Source: Psychrobacter pygoscelis
GTDB lineage: Bacteria > Pseudomonadota > Gammaproteobacteria > Pseudomonadales > Moraxellaceae
Reading direction: 5' to 3'
NCBI RefSeq assembly: GCF_004335015.1
Contig: NZ_RQRU01000003.1
Location: 62,001 to 126,000, forward strand
DNA length: 64,000 bases
The notes under the pieces were generated by a model. The model did no database searches, was not told the origin of the DNA, and saw nothing but the letters and a program-made list of their open reading frames with translations. The position numbers and the translations under genes are program-made. Positions 26,796 through 36,416 of this stretch are shown in pieces; the stretch's first letter is position 1, and every line of letters starts with the position of its first letter.

Positions 26796-28187
26796 ATGGC
26801 GCAAGATCGTCCCACTGCCGCACAAGACACAGTATCAGACCATTCGAGCCACTCATCGTTACAGTCCGCAAGACCACTAACCGAGTATAACCCTGATTTT
26901 GAGAATGGAGAGTGGTTTCCGACTTGGCGTCCCTTTCAAGGTGATCTTGATACGCACGCGGTAGCCATCAATGAATACCTGCCTGCTGGCAAGAGTGTGC
27001 TACTCGGTATTCAGCATACCTTTGCTATGTTTGGTGCTACGGTCCTAGCGCCATTGCTAATGGGTTTTGATGCGAATCTTGCCATTCTCATGTCGGGTCT
27101 GTGTACGGTGATGTTCTTTGTGATTACTGGCGGCCGGATGCCAAGTTATCTTGGATCAAGCTTTGCATTTATTGGTCCTGTGATTGCCGCTTCCGCTTAC
27201 GCCGGTAGCGGAGTCAATACTAATTTGAATGTCGCGCTCGGCGGTATCATGGTCTGCGGTATCATTTATGCGTTAGTGGGATTGCTGGTTATGAAAGTCG
27301 GCACTGGTTGGATTGAGCGCCTTATGCCGCCAGTGGTGACAGGGGCGATCGTCATGATTATCGGTCTAAACTTAGCCCCAGTGACCGTCCAAGGGGTCTC
27401 GGCCAATCAGTTTGACGCTTGGATGGCGACGTTGACGGTACTGCTTATCAGTAGTGTCGCTATATTCACTCGTGGTATGCTGCGTCGGTTGCTACTCTTG
27501 GTCGGCTTGATATTGTCTTATATCATCTATTATGTCGTCACCAACGTGCTAGGATTTGGTACACCCATTGACTTCAGTGGTGTTCAGCAAGCTGCCTGGA
27601 TCGGTCTACCTTCCCTCCATACGCCAACATTTGAATGGAGTGCTGTGGTACTGATTGTACCTGTGGCATTTATTTTGATCGCTGAGAATTTAGGTCATTT
27701 TAAAGCGGTTGAAGGAATGACCCGATCCCGAGTGACTCCCTATATCGGTCGAGCATTCTTCGCTGATGGTCTAGCGACGACATTTTCCGCGGGTTTTGGC
27801 GGTACTGGTGTGACCACTTATGCAGAGAACATCGGGGTCATGGCAGTGACTAAAGTATATAGTACAACTATCTTTGTGATGGCTGGATTTGTGGCGATCT
27901 TGCTCGGTTTATCCCCTAAGTTTGGTGCTATCATTCAGAGTATCCCGCCTGCACTACTTGGTGGCGCCTCTATTGTCGTTTTTGGACTTATCGCAGTCGC
28001 CGGGGTCAAGATTTGGATTGATAATCATATCGACTTTAGTAAAAACAGCAACCTAATCATAGCGGCAGTCACGGTGATTATGGGAGCAGGTAACTTTAGC
28101 CTGCATCTTGGTGGTTTTGACCTTGGTGGTATCGGTACGGCAACTTTGGCAGCCATTGTTCTAAATGCGCTATTTAACCGTCAGTAG
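26796..28187 (+). CDS. uraA: Uracil/xanthine permease (NCS2 family)
   Basis: A 463-residue membrane transporter. After about 70 hydrophilic residues, GIQHTFAMFGATVLAPLLMG starts the first helix, and GGRMPSYLGSSFAFIGPV near 120-137 and AENLGHFKAVE (substrate-binding Glu) follow. FGGTGVTTYAENIGVMAVT is the NCS2 signature of UraA-type carriers. About 14 helices are expected. It imports uracil (possibly xanthine) with protons. The N-terminal extension of about 45 residues (S/H/D-rich) is longer than in E. coli UraA (429 residues). RutG-like specificity cannot be excluded. Confidence 0.85.
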   Translation: MAQDRPTAAQDTVSDHSSHSSLQSARPLTEYNPDFENGEWFPTWRPFQGDLDTHAVAINEYLPAGKSVLLGIQHTFAMFGATVLAPLLMGFDANLAILMSGLCTVMFFVITGGRMPSYLGSSFAFIGPVIAASAYAGSGVNTNLNVALGGIMVCGIIYALVGLLVMKVGTGWIERLMPPVVTGAIVMIIGLNLAPVTVQGVSANQFDAWMATLTVLLISSVAIFTRGMLRRLLLLVGLILSYIIYYVVTNVLGFGTPIDFSGVQQAAWIGLPSLHTPTFEWSAVVLIVPVAFILIAENLGHFKAVEGMTRSRVTPYIGRAFFADGLATTFSAGFGGTGVTTYAENIGVMAVTKVYSTTIFVMAGFVAILLGLSPKFGAIIQSIPPALLGGASIVVFGLIAVAGVKIWIDNHIDFSKNSNLIIAAVTVIMGAGNFSLHLGGFDLGGIGTATLAAIVLNALFNRQ

Positions 28188-28221
28188 CATGTGCAACTTA
28201 TATTTGTAGCCGAGCTACAGC

Positions 28222-28266
28222 AATTAACTCAGCAGTAATTAACTCAGCAGTAATTAACTCAGCAGC
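28222..28266. repeat. Three tandem copies of a 15-bp unit
   Basis: AATTAACTCAGCAGT is repeated at 28222-28236, 28237-28251 and 28252-28266, the last copy ending in C instead of T. The repeat lies 34 bases after the uraA stop codon. The 15-bp period is a multiple of three, but no gene reads through it. It looks like a slippage-prone microsatellite rather than an operator. Confidence 0.9.
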
Positions 28267-28344
28267 AATTATAAGTAGTCATCAGCTAGGCGCTATTATT
28301 ACCCTATCATTTTTAACGTCTCATGACGAGAAAGGTGGTGGGGT

Positions 28345-29283
28345 TTATTTTTGCCGATAAAACCTTGCAAAAAAGCGATAGCGTTTAAGCTTGGAGTTCT
28401 CTTGCAGGGACTTTGGCTTTAATGAGCCTAAATAGATGGCTAGCATGGTCAGCGCCGCCCCAAACCACTGTAGACTATCAATAGCTTTTTGCAGCCAAAA
28501 ATAATCAATGATCAGGGCAGCGATAGGCTCGCTTAACAATAGCAGACCGGTTAGTGCTAGTGACAGCTTGGGGATGGAATAAGCGATAAGTCCCCACGCC
28601 AGACATTGCATCACCGTCCCATAGACAATAATCCAAGCAAAATCCCCTAAAGTACTGGGCAGTAAATGACCGTTATCGATAATTAGCATAGGCACTATCA
28701 TCGCAAGACTACCGCCGATACTAATCCGCTGCATCAAAATAAAGATAGGCGTTGGCGCGGCATCATGGGTGAGCCGAATGAAGGTCATCGAAGCCGCTAG
28801 CATCGCTCCTGATATAATACCGGTGATGAAGCCTTGGGCCGCATCAGCATTGTAATCAAACTCAGGACTAGCGATAAAAGCAACTCCGATTAAGGCAATC
28901 AATAAGCTAATCAGCTGCAATATCGTCTGGCGCTCTTGAAATAGTATGAAGCCAAATGCCGCTAAGAAAAAAATCTGTAAGCTATTGAGCAGGGTCGATA
29001 TCCCTGGTCCCACAGCGTAGATACTCTCGTGCCATAGTGCCAGATCAAATCCTAAAAATGCGCCAGAGAGTAGAGCAAATACTAAAGCTCTGCTAGAGGT
29101 AGGCTTGGCTTGCTTACTAATGGTCGCTAATATCGTGAAGACGATGCCTGAGATAGCCAGTCGCCAAAATGCCATAGCAAAGCCGCCGACATCGACATGA
29201 GCAACGATAAGACTACCAAGACCAAAGATGATACAGCCAATAATTAAACCAAGGGTAGCAGACTGTGAGCTACTGACCGCCAT
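28345..29283 (-). CDS. EamA/DMT-family transporter
   Basis: A 312-residue membrane protein with ten predicted helices in two EamA halves (about residues 8-140 and 150-285). LGLIIGCIIFGLGSLIV opens the first, and GFLGFDLALWHESIYAVGPG-like and LLLLSEPIAALIIDYFWL segments are typical of drug/metabolite transporters. The substrate is unknown. The frame starts at a GTG at 29289, but the ATG at 29283 with AAGGATG upstream is the better start. The last 25 residues are basic and cytoplasmic. Confidence 0.82.
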   Translation of the reverse strand: MAVSSSQSATLGLIIGCIIFGLGSLIVAHVDVGGFAMAFWRLAISGIVFTILATISKQAKPTSSRALVFALLSGAFLGFDLALWHESIYAVGPGISTLLNSLQIFFLAAFGFILFQERQTILQLISLLIALIGVAFIASPEFDYNADAAQGFITGIISGAMLAASMTFIRLTHDAAPTPIFILMQRISIGGSLAMIVPMLIIDNGHLLPSTLGDFAWIIVYGTVMQCLAWGLIAYSIPKLSLALTGLLLLSEPIAALIIDYFWLQKAIDSLQWFGAALTMLAIYLGSLKPKSLQENSKLKRYRFFARFYRQK

Positions 29284-29724
29284 TATCACATCCTTATGAT
29301 TGTCGATATTTATAATAGCCTGTTGGATGATAGAGCAGCACTCATTAAGGGCAACACTTAATAAATTAGACTGCGCTTAATGTAAATTGCCTTAGTAAGA
29401 TTTTACCTCAAAGCTATATTTATAAAAGATATTTTTTAGTTAACCATTGCCTTGAGAGACTTCGCCCACTTAATAAACCTGCGACACGAAAACATGTAGT
29501 AGATTTATCGGAAAGGTCCAAACTCATTTGCTAAAATTTAATGACTCTAGTTTTAGAATTAACTATAGCTTATCACCTGTATTACAGAACCTATATTAGG
29601 GTGTAACATAAAATTTGTTAAATTATGGCAATGGTTGGGAGAGTGGTAGTTAATTTTTACTTAGCCCTACAAAAACAATAATATCTTTATCTACAAAATT
29701 AACCCTTAATAAATAGAGACCTTG
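29284..29724. other. Intergenic region between the EamA gene and the WG-repeat gene
   Basis: A 441-base divergent gap with no recognisable gene. It is A/T-rich near the right end and should contain promoters of both flanking genes. No repeat or strong hairpin was found. Confidence 0.5.
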
Positions 29725-30753
29725 ATGGCAGTGATGATATTAAGACGATTCACCCGATCCCTAACGCCGCAGACATACTTTCTCATCGCTATGCTGGCTA
29801 TTAGTACCGCTATGGTCAGTACTTCTGGGCAAGCTGCAAGCTGCACCCTCCCCAAAAGCTACTACAAACATGTCTCCTGTACCAATGACTCCCACTACTT
29901 TTTGGCGATTAGAGACTCTGGAACCCCAGTTGCTCTAATCAACAAAGCCGGAAAAAAGGTAGTGGACTTATCACGCTATCAAAAAGTTGCGGCAGATAAG
30001 ATAAGTGGGGGATTAATGCCAGTGCAGCGGCAAAACAAAGTCGGCTACCTCAATATGCAAGGCCGAGAGACTGTACCGGCAATTTATGACATATTATTGA
30101 ATGAAGCGGGAACCAAGGGCTGGGCGAGACCAGTATCAGAGGGGCGTATTGTCGTCAAAAAGAATGACAACTACGGGGCGATAACAACAGGCAATAAGGT
30201 GATCATTCCATTTTCGTCAGATATTATTAGTATAGCTGACTTTAAGGATGGTCGAGCGCAAGTGAATAAGCGTGGCAAAGGTGTGCAGTGGTTTGATAAG
30301 CAAGGCAACATTAGTCGCTCAGCACCAGCCGCTCAGCCGAGTCAGGCCGCAAGCAAGACTGCAAAGGCTAAGTCAGGCTCCACTGCTCAGTCTGCTGCTA
30401 CCAGCGCGGCACAATCGACCTCAGCATTCACCACCCTGTATCCGCATCAGCAGGATGGCCGCTGGGGGTTTGTAGATGATAAAAAGGTCACTATGATTAC
30501 TTATTCATTTGAAGAGGTAATGCCGTTCTCAGAGGGACTAGCTGGCGTGCGAATCGCTAATAACTGGGGTTTTGTTAATCTCGGTGGTGAGCTGGTCATA
30601 CCATTTCGCTTTGACGATGCCGGGGTAGATAAAGATGGTCGCTATGAAGGCGTCAAGCCCTTTACCTTTAAAAACGGCAAAGCTTGGGTGGGTAGTCTCA
30701 AAAATGGCAATAAAATTTGTATTGATACTCAAGGGACTAATGTCAGTTGTTAA
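29725..30753 (+). CDS. Secreted WG-repeat protein
   Basis: A 342-residue protein with an N-terminal signal peptide (hydrophobic stretch LIAMLAISTAMVSTSG, predicted cleavage after GQA). The mature part has about five WG (KWG)-type repeats: NKVGYLNMQGRETVPAIYD, NYGAITTGNKVIIPF, WGFVDDKKV..., NWGFVNLGGELVIPFRFDD and a last GKAWVG unit. A linker rich in S/A/Q (about residues 195-230) splits the repeats into two groups. WG-repeat proteins are thought to bind other proteins or the cell surface; no enzyme function is visible. The frame opens at TTG 29722; I use the ATG at 29725. It converges with the hydrolase gene. Confidence 0.8.
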   Translation: MAVMILRRFTRSLTPQTYFLIAMLAISTAMVSTSGQAASCTLPKSYYKHVSCTNDSHYFLAIRDSGTPVALINKAGKKVVDLSRYQKVAADKISGGLMPVQRQNKVGYLNMQGRETVPAIYDILLNEAGTKGWARPVSEGRIVVKKNDNYGAITTGNKVIIPFSSDIISIADFKDGRAQVNKRGKGVQWFDKQGNISRSAPAAQPSQAASKTAKAKSGSTAQSAATSAAQSTSAFTTLYPHQQDGRWGFVDDKKVTMITYSFEEVMPFSEGLAGVRIANNWGFVNLGGELVIPFRFDDAGVDKDGRYEGVKPFTFKNGKAWVGSLKNGNKICIDTQGTNVSC

Positions 30754-30810
30754 CCATTATTAGCTGCTGATTAGCAAGGGCTTAACAATAGCCTTATTTG
30801 CCTTTTACCA

Positions 30811-31851
30811 TTATTCACCTTTTAAATGGGCACAGATTTTATTCACCAAAAAAGGCTGATAGTAGCAGGCTAAATCATGCCCCATACCATTGACAAGCTG
30901 AAAGGTGGCATTGGGGATGCTGCGAGCGACATCCTTACCGTGCTGCGGCGGAATAAGACCGTCTTTGCTGCCATGTATGACCAGAGTAGGGGCCTTGATA
31001 TTTCGACTATGATGACGGATACTGCCGGTCGCTAAAATAGCGTGCAATTGCTGAACAGTGCCAGTGGGGTAGTAGCTACGCTTAAAGTGCAGCTTTGACT
31101 TATTCTGAACCAGTTTTTCGTTGATGAATCCTGGTGAGCCGATGGTTTTGACAAACCAAGTACCATGATTGATGATATCTTGCTCTTCTTTACCCGCTGG
31201 ACGCTTGATCAAGGTATTAAGCTGTTTGGGCTTAGGCGGTAGTAAAAAGCCGCGATTGGTGGTTGTGAACAGCAATACCAGCTTATTAACCAGCTCAGGA
31301 TGATTGGCCGCCACCAGCTGAGCAATCATGCCGCCCATAGAGGCCCCAAGTAGGTGTAACGGCTGATTAAGCTTATCCAGTCTTAGAGCCTGCACAAGAT
31401 TGATCGTATCTTCAGCCATTTCAGCTAAAGTATAAGGAACCGGTTGATCACTATTAGAGAGCCCAGCTTGTAGACGCAGCATCATTTTAAGCTGATTGAC
31501 TTTCGCGGTCTTATCATGGGCAATCTTAGAGGACAGTCCTATGTCGCGATTATCAAAGCGAATGACAAAAAATCCGGCATCAATCAACCGCTTAATAAAG
31601 GTGTCGGGCCAAAATAGCATCTGCGAGCCTAGCCCCATAACGAGTAACAATATAGGGTGTTCAGGATTGCCACCGCCTTCCACACACAGCTCAATATCAT
31701 TACCGATATCAACCATCGTTTGATACATGCCCTCAGACAAGTCGGAGGGATACCAAGTGCGCGCACCAAAGCAGCGCCACTGCGGCGTTGGTAGTGATGA
31801 TAAACCATCGGTAACGGAGTCTGAGTCTGCTCGTTCGCTAACGTATGTCAT
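30811..31851 (-). CDS. Alpha/beta hydrolase (paralogue of 25157-26191)
   Basis: A 346-residue alpha/beta-hydrolase. PILLLVMGLGSQMLFWP near 66-82, VIRFDNRDIGLSSK near 96-109 and LGASMGGMIAQ with the nucleophile S171 are clear. VIHGSKDGLIPP holds the acid Asp and GMGHDLACYY the catalytic His. The protein matches the other hydrolase at 25157-26191 almost block by block, apart from a different N-terminal 50 residues. It lies 26 bases downstream of rubA in the same direction, so the two are probably one transcript. GGAGAAGTG precedes the ATG at 31851; GTG at 31854 is the alternative start. Confidence 0.82.
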   Translation of the reverse strand: MTYVSERADSDSVTDGLSSLPTPQWRCFGARTWYPSDLSEGMYQTMVDIGNDIELCVEGGGNPEHPILLLVMGLGSQMLFWPDTFIKRLIDAGFFVIRFDNRDIGLSSKIAHDKTAKVNQLKMMLRLQAGLSNSDQPVPYTLAEMAEDTINLVQALRLDKLNQPLHLLGASMGGMIAQLVAANHPELVNKLVLLFTTTNRGFLLPPKPKQLNTLIKRPAGKEEQDIINHGTWFVKTIGSPGFINEKLVQNKSKLHFKRSYYPTGTVQQLHAILATGSIRHHSRNIKAPTLVIHGSKDGLIPPQHGKDVARSIPNATFQLVNGMGHDLACYYQPFLVNKICAHLKGE

Positions 31852-31877
31852 CACTTCTCCATAGCCCCATTGGGCAA

Positions 31878-32042
31878 TTAAACTTCTAACATCTCAAAAT
31901 CGAGTTTGCCGACACCGCACTCAGGGCAGGTCCAATCATCTGGGATATCTTCCCATTTGGTCCCTGGAGCAATACCCTCTTCAGGGCAGCCAAGCTCTTC
32001 ATCATAAATCCAGCCACATACGATACATTCATAACGCTTCAT
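31878..32042 (-). CDS. rubA: Rubredoxin
   Basis: A short gene of 54 residues. MKRYECIVCGWIYDEELGCP and DDWTCPECGVGKLDFEMLEV carry the two CxxCG and CPxCG knuckles that bind the single Fe(Cys)4 centre, and the length and spacing match the family exactly. AGGAAA lies before the ATG. Rubredoxin passes single electrons, in Moraxellaceae commonly to alkane hydroxylases or detoxifying enzymes; no rubredoxin reductase or alkane monooxygenase is adjacent here. It is followed closely by an alpha/beta hydrolase, with which it may be cotranscribed. Confidence 0.95.
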   Translation of the reverse strand: MKRYECIVCGWIYDEELGCPEEGIAPGTKWEDIPDDWTCPECGVGKLDFEMLEV

Positions 32043-32733
32043 AGGGTTTCCTATTTAATAATTGCTAAAACAAATAACTTAACTATAAGTCCAATCACAA
32101 TTGCCCAACTTGAGGCAGTCTCAATAGTCTTGATATGGTCGACTATATACTGCTAAATATCACGGACTCAATAGGTTCTATATAGGGATAGGTGATGGAG
32201 AATTAAAGTAGTAATATTTTACCATAAAGTCAGATCAAGCATGAATGATGGCTAAGCAGCTATTAATAAGCTAATCCCTTGAACTAAATAGTATTACAGG
32301 ACTACAAGCCAGTAGATATTAGCTCGGCAGTCAAGCAATTGTAAAACCAATACTGCAAACAAGTAACTGGACTGAATGTGCTGGCTAAAATAATTAATAG
32401 ATCAAGCCTAATGATTCAAGCTTAGTGCTTTTTGCTCAGTCATGCGAGCCAATCTGCTACCTCTCAATGACAAACATCGCTTCGCAACATACACCGATTA
32501 ATCACGAGAAAAGCGCCATAATACTATAGCTTGTCTTATAGCTTAGTTACGCTAAGGGTGTGGAATTACTGCGGAGCTGTGGTAATATGCGCCTGCATTA
32601 GTGAAGCAGAGAAACGCCGATTATCTGCAAGTTTAGGTGGCTTTTAGTTATATTTATAAATAGTCATAGGGCTACTGATTTAATAGCCAGTTGGTAGTAT
32701 CTAACTGGTCAGGACAAACAATCCAGAGGTAAT
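32043..32733. other. Intergenic region between rubA and apt
   Basis: In this 691-base divergent gap I see no gene, tRNA or strong hairpin. It should contain the promoters of rubA and apt. The length is unusual for such neighbours, but no structure explains it. Confidence 0.5.
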
Positions 32734-33321
32734 ATGAGTAAGACTGAGCAAGTGCAAGCGCTATCAAATGCCGATGACAATGACAATGGACAAAGTGAAC
32801 AGTCAGGCTTGTCGGCCAATCATGAGTTTTGGGACGTCATCAGGACAGTTCCTGACTTTCCCAAGCCTGGTATCGATTTTTATGATATTACGCCGCTACT
32901 AAGGACACATATTGATCCGGTGATTGATGCCCTTCTTGCTGCGCTACCAGAAGGCTTGCTCGATGAGGTAGAGTGTCTGGCAGCTATTGAAGCTCGCGGA
33001 TTTGTATTTGCCAGCTTACTGGCAGGTCGCCTTGGTAAGGGTATTATCTTGCTCAGAAAGCCTGGTAAGCTTCCTCCACCTGTGGCCAACAAATCTTATG
33101 CTCTCGAATATGGTAATGATACTCTAGAGATGCAAGATAATTTGCCGCCTGCCAAAGTATTACTAGTGGATGATATCTTAGCCACAGGTGGCACTTTGAC
33201 TACTGCTTATGAGTTATGCCGTATAGCCAATCATGATGTCTGCGGTGCCTTAGTCTTGCTTGATTTAGTAAATTTACATGGTGAGTTTCCTGCCCCAGTG
33301 TATTCTGTATTGACCGCCTAA
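32734..33321 (+). CDS. apt: Adenine phosphoribosyltransferase
   Basis: A 195-residue PRTase of the purine salvage pathway, making AMP from adenine and PRPP. WDVIRTVPDFPKPGIDFYDI is the family's N-terminal block, AIEARGFVFASLLA follows, and VLLVDDILATGGT near residue 145 is the PRPP-binding motif. The first 30 residues (D/N/S/Q-rich) precede the usual start of the enzyme, which is about 170-180 residues elsewhere. AGAGGT lies before the ATG, so the extension is probably translated. A strong terminator follows. Confidence 0.92.
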   Translation: MSKTEQVQALSNADDNDNGQSEQSGLSANHEFWDVIRTVPDFPKPGIDFYDITPLLRTHIDPVIDALLAALPEGLLDEVECLAAIEARGFVFASLLAGRLGKGIILLRKPGKLPPPVANKSYALEYGNDTLEMQDNLPPAKVLLVDDILATGGTLTTAYELCRIANHDVCGALVLLDLVNLHGEFPAPVYSVLTA

Positions 33322-33342
33322 AGCATAACCTTCTTATACGAT

Positions 33343-33376
33343 AAAGCCCTACTAACTCACTAGTAGGGCTTTTTTT
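33343..33376 (+). terminator. Rho-independent terminator after apt
   Basis: Perfect 12-bp arms AAAGCCCTACTA and TAGTAGGGCTTT with a loop of six bases, then a T run. It lies 21 bases after the apt stop codon. Confidence 0.93.
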
Positions 33377-33477
33377 GAGGGGAGATAATGAATTAATATT
33401 GGTTAAGATAAACAATATATAGACATGCAGGTACAGACGGTAATCGCATCAATTAGTGACGTAATCTGTATGTTGTA

Positions 33478-34413
33478 TTATTTTTTCATTGCTTTTAGAG
33501 TATTGGCCAACTCGTCCCTAGCCGCAATAAACCCATCAATGCCTTTTGGCAATAAATTCTGTGTTACTTTATCTTGCTGATAAGCAGCGTCAAAATCGAC
33601 TTGGTTTAGAGTGACCCTGTCCATATTTTTCATCGCCATGTCAGGAGATAACTGCCGTGATACCTCAACATCCATGTTTGCTAAGCTATCCAGTAGCTCA
33701 GGGGAGATGGTCAATAAATCGCAGCCTGCCAGCGCCAATACCTGCTCAGGGCTACGGAAGCTTGCGCCCATGACCTGAGTGTCGTAGCCGTGCTGCTTAA
33801 AGTATTGATAGATAAGCTTGACAGATTGCACACCCATATCATCCTCAACTGGTACGATCTGACGGTTTTGTTGGCGCTTTTGCCAGTCTAATATACGCCC
33901 AACAAACGGAGATATTAAGGTCACGCCAGCATCGGCACAAGCTACGGCTTGGTGCTGACCAAACAGTAGGGTAAGGTTACAATGGATGTTTTGTTTTTCT
34001 AGAATCTCAGCGGCTTTGATACCTTGCCAAGTAGCTGCAATCTTGACCAAGATTCGCTCAGGATCAACGCCGGCTTTAGCATAAGCTTCCATAAAGGCTA
34101 ATGCTTTGTCCACAGTCGCTTCGGTATCATAAGACAGACGAGCATCAACCTCTGTGGAGACGCGACCGTCAATCAACTTGAGAATATCGCAGCCGATTTG
34201 AATGGTAAGCTCATCAATAACAGCATCAATATTACCGTTAAAACGGTTTAGATTGTCTGAAAGTAAGGCTTGTTTATCGGGATGAGTCAAGGCTTTGGTG
34301 ATGAGGCTTGGGTTGGTGGTGGCGTCCACTGGCGCTAATCGCTCAATCGCAACCAAGTCACCCGTATCAGCGACGATAGTGGTCATGGTGCGAAGTTGTT
34401 CAAGTGCATTCAT
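33478..34413 (-). CDS. tal: Transaldolase
   Basis: A 311-residue class I transaldolase of the pentose phosphate pathway. VDATTNPSLI near residue 27, GRVSTEVDARLSYD near 83, and RILVKIAATWQGIKA with the Schiff-base lysine near 130 are diagnostic, as are GVTLISPFVGRILDW and MGASFRSPEQ. It moves a dihydroxyacetone unit from sedoheptulose 7-phosphate to glyceraldehyde 3-phosphate. AATAAGGATG precedes the ATG. It is a solitary gene and converges on apt. Confidence 0.94.
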   Translation of the reverse strand: MNALEQLRTMTTIVADTGDLVAIERLAPVDATTNPSLITKALTHPDKQALLSDNLNRFNGNIDAVIDELTIQIGCDILKLIDGRVSTEVDARLSYDTEATVDKALAFMEAYAKAGVDPERILVKIAATWQGIKAAEILEKQNIHCNLTLLFGQHQAVACADAGVTLISPFVGRILDWQKRQQNRQIVPVEDDMGVQSVKLIYQYFKQHGYDTQVMGASFRSPEQVLALAGCDLLTISPELLDSLANMDVEVSRQLSPDMAMKNMDRVTLNQVDFDAAYQQDKVTQNLLPKGIDGFIAARDELANTLKAMKK

Positions 34414-35132
34414 AAATCATCCTTATTAAACGTATTTTTAGCCTTTACTGTGTCAAATTTTTGCGTCATGCATTGGTTGAAAGTTGAGATTATTAACTAG
34501 TATAACGGATCAAGCGGTTGTTATAAGCGCGCTAATCGCTCATCTGCAAGCTATAGCAACCAGTTGCTGTCATGGTCTGGATGTATGGGTTAGTGCCATG
34601 AATGATGGGCACAAGCTTTGAGCAATAGCTCAGCTATAATCTCTAGCATTTAGCCTATACTTCCTAATTGAAAGCTTGATGTGCTCAGGGCTGAGCTTGA
34701 TAATGAGCATAGTAACACCCTTTATCATCACAAACTACAATCATCAGGTAGCTCACTGAGAGTACTAACGAAGTAAGATGGCGATAACTTTGTCACTCTC
34801 AGCTGCTTGACCAGTCAAGCCTATAAAATACTATCAGGCTATCATGACTGAGTAATGAAACGATGAAAATATTATTTTGCTAATGGGCACACTGCAAGGT
34901 TTTTGGTATAGTAAGGGCGAATCTGACAATAGCGTTAGAGAAGGTAGCAAAAATACTGAGCAGTTAAGCCATAGCCATCTTTATGGCTCTTAGCAAAAGC
35001 AGATACACATCAATAAAGAGCGATACTAATAGCTAAGCTGGTGGCAATATACACAATCAGTCGAATTGGTAATTAAATTATACAGTTGAATGAGTTTTTG
35101 AATAAATAGTCGAACAATAAAGGATAGAGGTA
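34414..35132. other. Intergenic region upstream of pheA
   Basis: A 719-base gap with no gene recognised. I looked for a phenylalanine-rich leader peptide and terminator of the pheL attenuator type and did not find one; a short AGCCAT/ATGGCT hairpin near 34966-34987 has no T run. The start of pheA has a good AGGATAGAGG site. Confidence 0.5.
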
Positions 35133-36317
35133 ATGAGCAATCAGTCTGAATCAGCAAACAAGCAAGACAATAACGCAGATCATAGTGACCGTGACGCTCA
35201 GGCAACGGCCAACAGTGATCAAGGTTTTTTGGATATATTACGGCAAAAGATAGATTCGGTAGATTGCGAAATCCATTCGCTAATTAATGAGCGTGCCAAA
35301 CTGGCTCAGCAAGTCGCTACAGTAAAAAAAGACCATGCCAGTAGTAATGACAAATCTGCTCATCCTATCTTCTATCGCCCTGAGCGTGAAGCACAAGTCC
35401 TTAAGGCCGTTATGGCACGAAATACCGGGCCTATTAGCGATGAAAAAATGGCGCGATTGTTCCGAGAGATTATGTCAGTGTGTTTGGATTTAGAAGCACC
35501 GCAGCGTATTGCTTTTTTAGGGCCTGTAGGCACCTTTACCCATGCTGCCGCGCTAAAGCATTTTGGTAAAGCCGCTGATACTGTCCCGCTTACCACGATT
35601 ACTGATGTGTTCCGTGAGGTCGAAGCTGGTACGGCGATGTACGGTGTCGTACCTGTTGAAAACTCTTCTGAAGGGGTAGTCAACCATACTCTAGATGGCT
35701 TTTTGTCATCGACCCTTAAGATTATCGGTGAGGTAGAGCTGCCTATTCATCAGAATTTTTTGGTGGCGGAACATACCAAAGTCGATGGCTTAAGCCGCAT
35801 ATACTCGCATCAGCAGTCACTAGCCCAGTGCCGTCACTGGCTTGATGTCAACTTCCCCAATGTAGAACGCGTCTCGGTATCCAGTAATGGGGAGGCTGCA
35901 CGGCGTCTTAAAAATGAGTGGCATTCAGCGGCTATAGCAGGAGACGTTGCTGCTGCTGAATATGGTCTGCACAAATTACACGAAAACATTGAAGATAACC
36001 CTAGCAATACCACGCGATTCTTAATCGTCGGTCATGAAGCTATCGCCCCTTCAGGTCAGGACAAAACCTCTATTGTGGTCTCAGCGCACGACAAAGCTGG
36101 GGCATTAATTGAGATACTAAAGCCACTATCGGCGCATGGGGTATCCATGACCAGTATCGAGACGCGACCTGAGCGCCCGAACAAATGGGCTTATGTCTTC
36201 TTTATTGACATGAATGGTCATATTAATGACCCTAACGTTAGTGCTGCCATTGCTGATATTCGTCCCTTGGTCAAAGATCTACGCATATTGGGCTCATATC
36301 CTAAAGCCGTTTTATAG
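35133..36317 (+). CDS. pheA: Bifunctional chorismate mutase/prephenate dehydratase (P-protein)
   Basis: A 394-residue fusion enzyme of phenylalanine synthesis. Residues 1-30 are a hydrophilic, N/D/S-rich extension. The AroQ chorismate mutase domain spans about 31-115 (LRQKIDSVDCEIHSLINERA). Prephenate dehydratase runs about 120-305 (IAFLGPVGTFTHAAALKHFG, VVPVENSSEGVVNHTLDGF, NPSNTTRFLIVG). A C-terminal ACT domain (SAHDKAGALIEILKPLSAHG, SIETRPERPNKW) provides feedback control by phenylalanine. It is the first of three co-directional aromatic genes, with hisC about 100 bases behind it. Confidence 0.95.
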   Translation: MSNQSESANKQDNNADHSDRDAQATANSDQGFLDILRQKIDSVDCEIHSLINERAKLAQQVATVKKDHASSNDKSAHPIFYRPEREAQVLKAVMARNTGPISDEKMARLFREIMSVCLDLEAPQRIAFLGPVGTFTHAAALKHFGKAADTVPLTTITDVFREVEAGTAMYGVVPVENSSEGVVNHTLDGFLSSTLKIIGEVELPIHQNFLVAEHTKVDGLSRIYSHQQSLAQCRHWLDVNFPNVERVSVSSNGEAARRLKNEWHSAAIAGDVAAAEYGLHKLHENIEDNPSNTTRFLIVGHEAIAPSGQDKTSIVVSAHDKAGALIEILKPLSAHGVSMTSIETRPERPNKWAYVFFIDMNGHINDPNVSAAIADIRPLVKDLRILGSYPKAVL

Positions 36318-36416
36318 TTTAGCTGAGTTATCAATCGTCTGATTTTCATTGAAAGTTATCCCAAATTCGTGTGCCGGCAAAGCGTCGGCCATTTGCCGCG
36401 ATCTAAAGTCTATCGC

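Noticed and set aside
28222..28266. 15-bp repeats as regulator binding sites
   Set aside because: They lie after uraA and not in a promoter, and the arrangement is a simple tandem array.
34414..35132. Phenylalanine attenuator (pheL-type leader) before pheA
   Set aside because: No Phe-rich short frame and no terminator with a T run were found; the one short hairpin near 34966 lacks a T tract.
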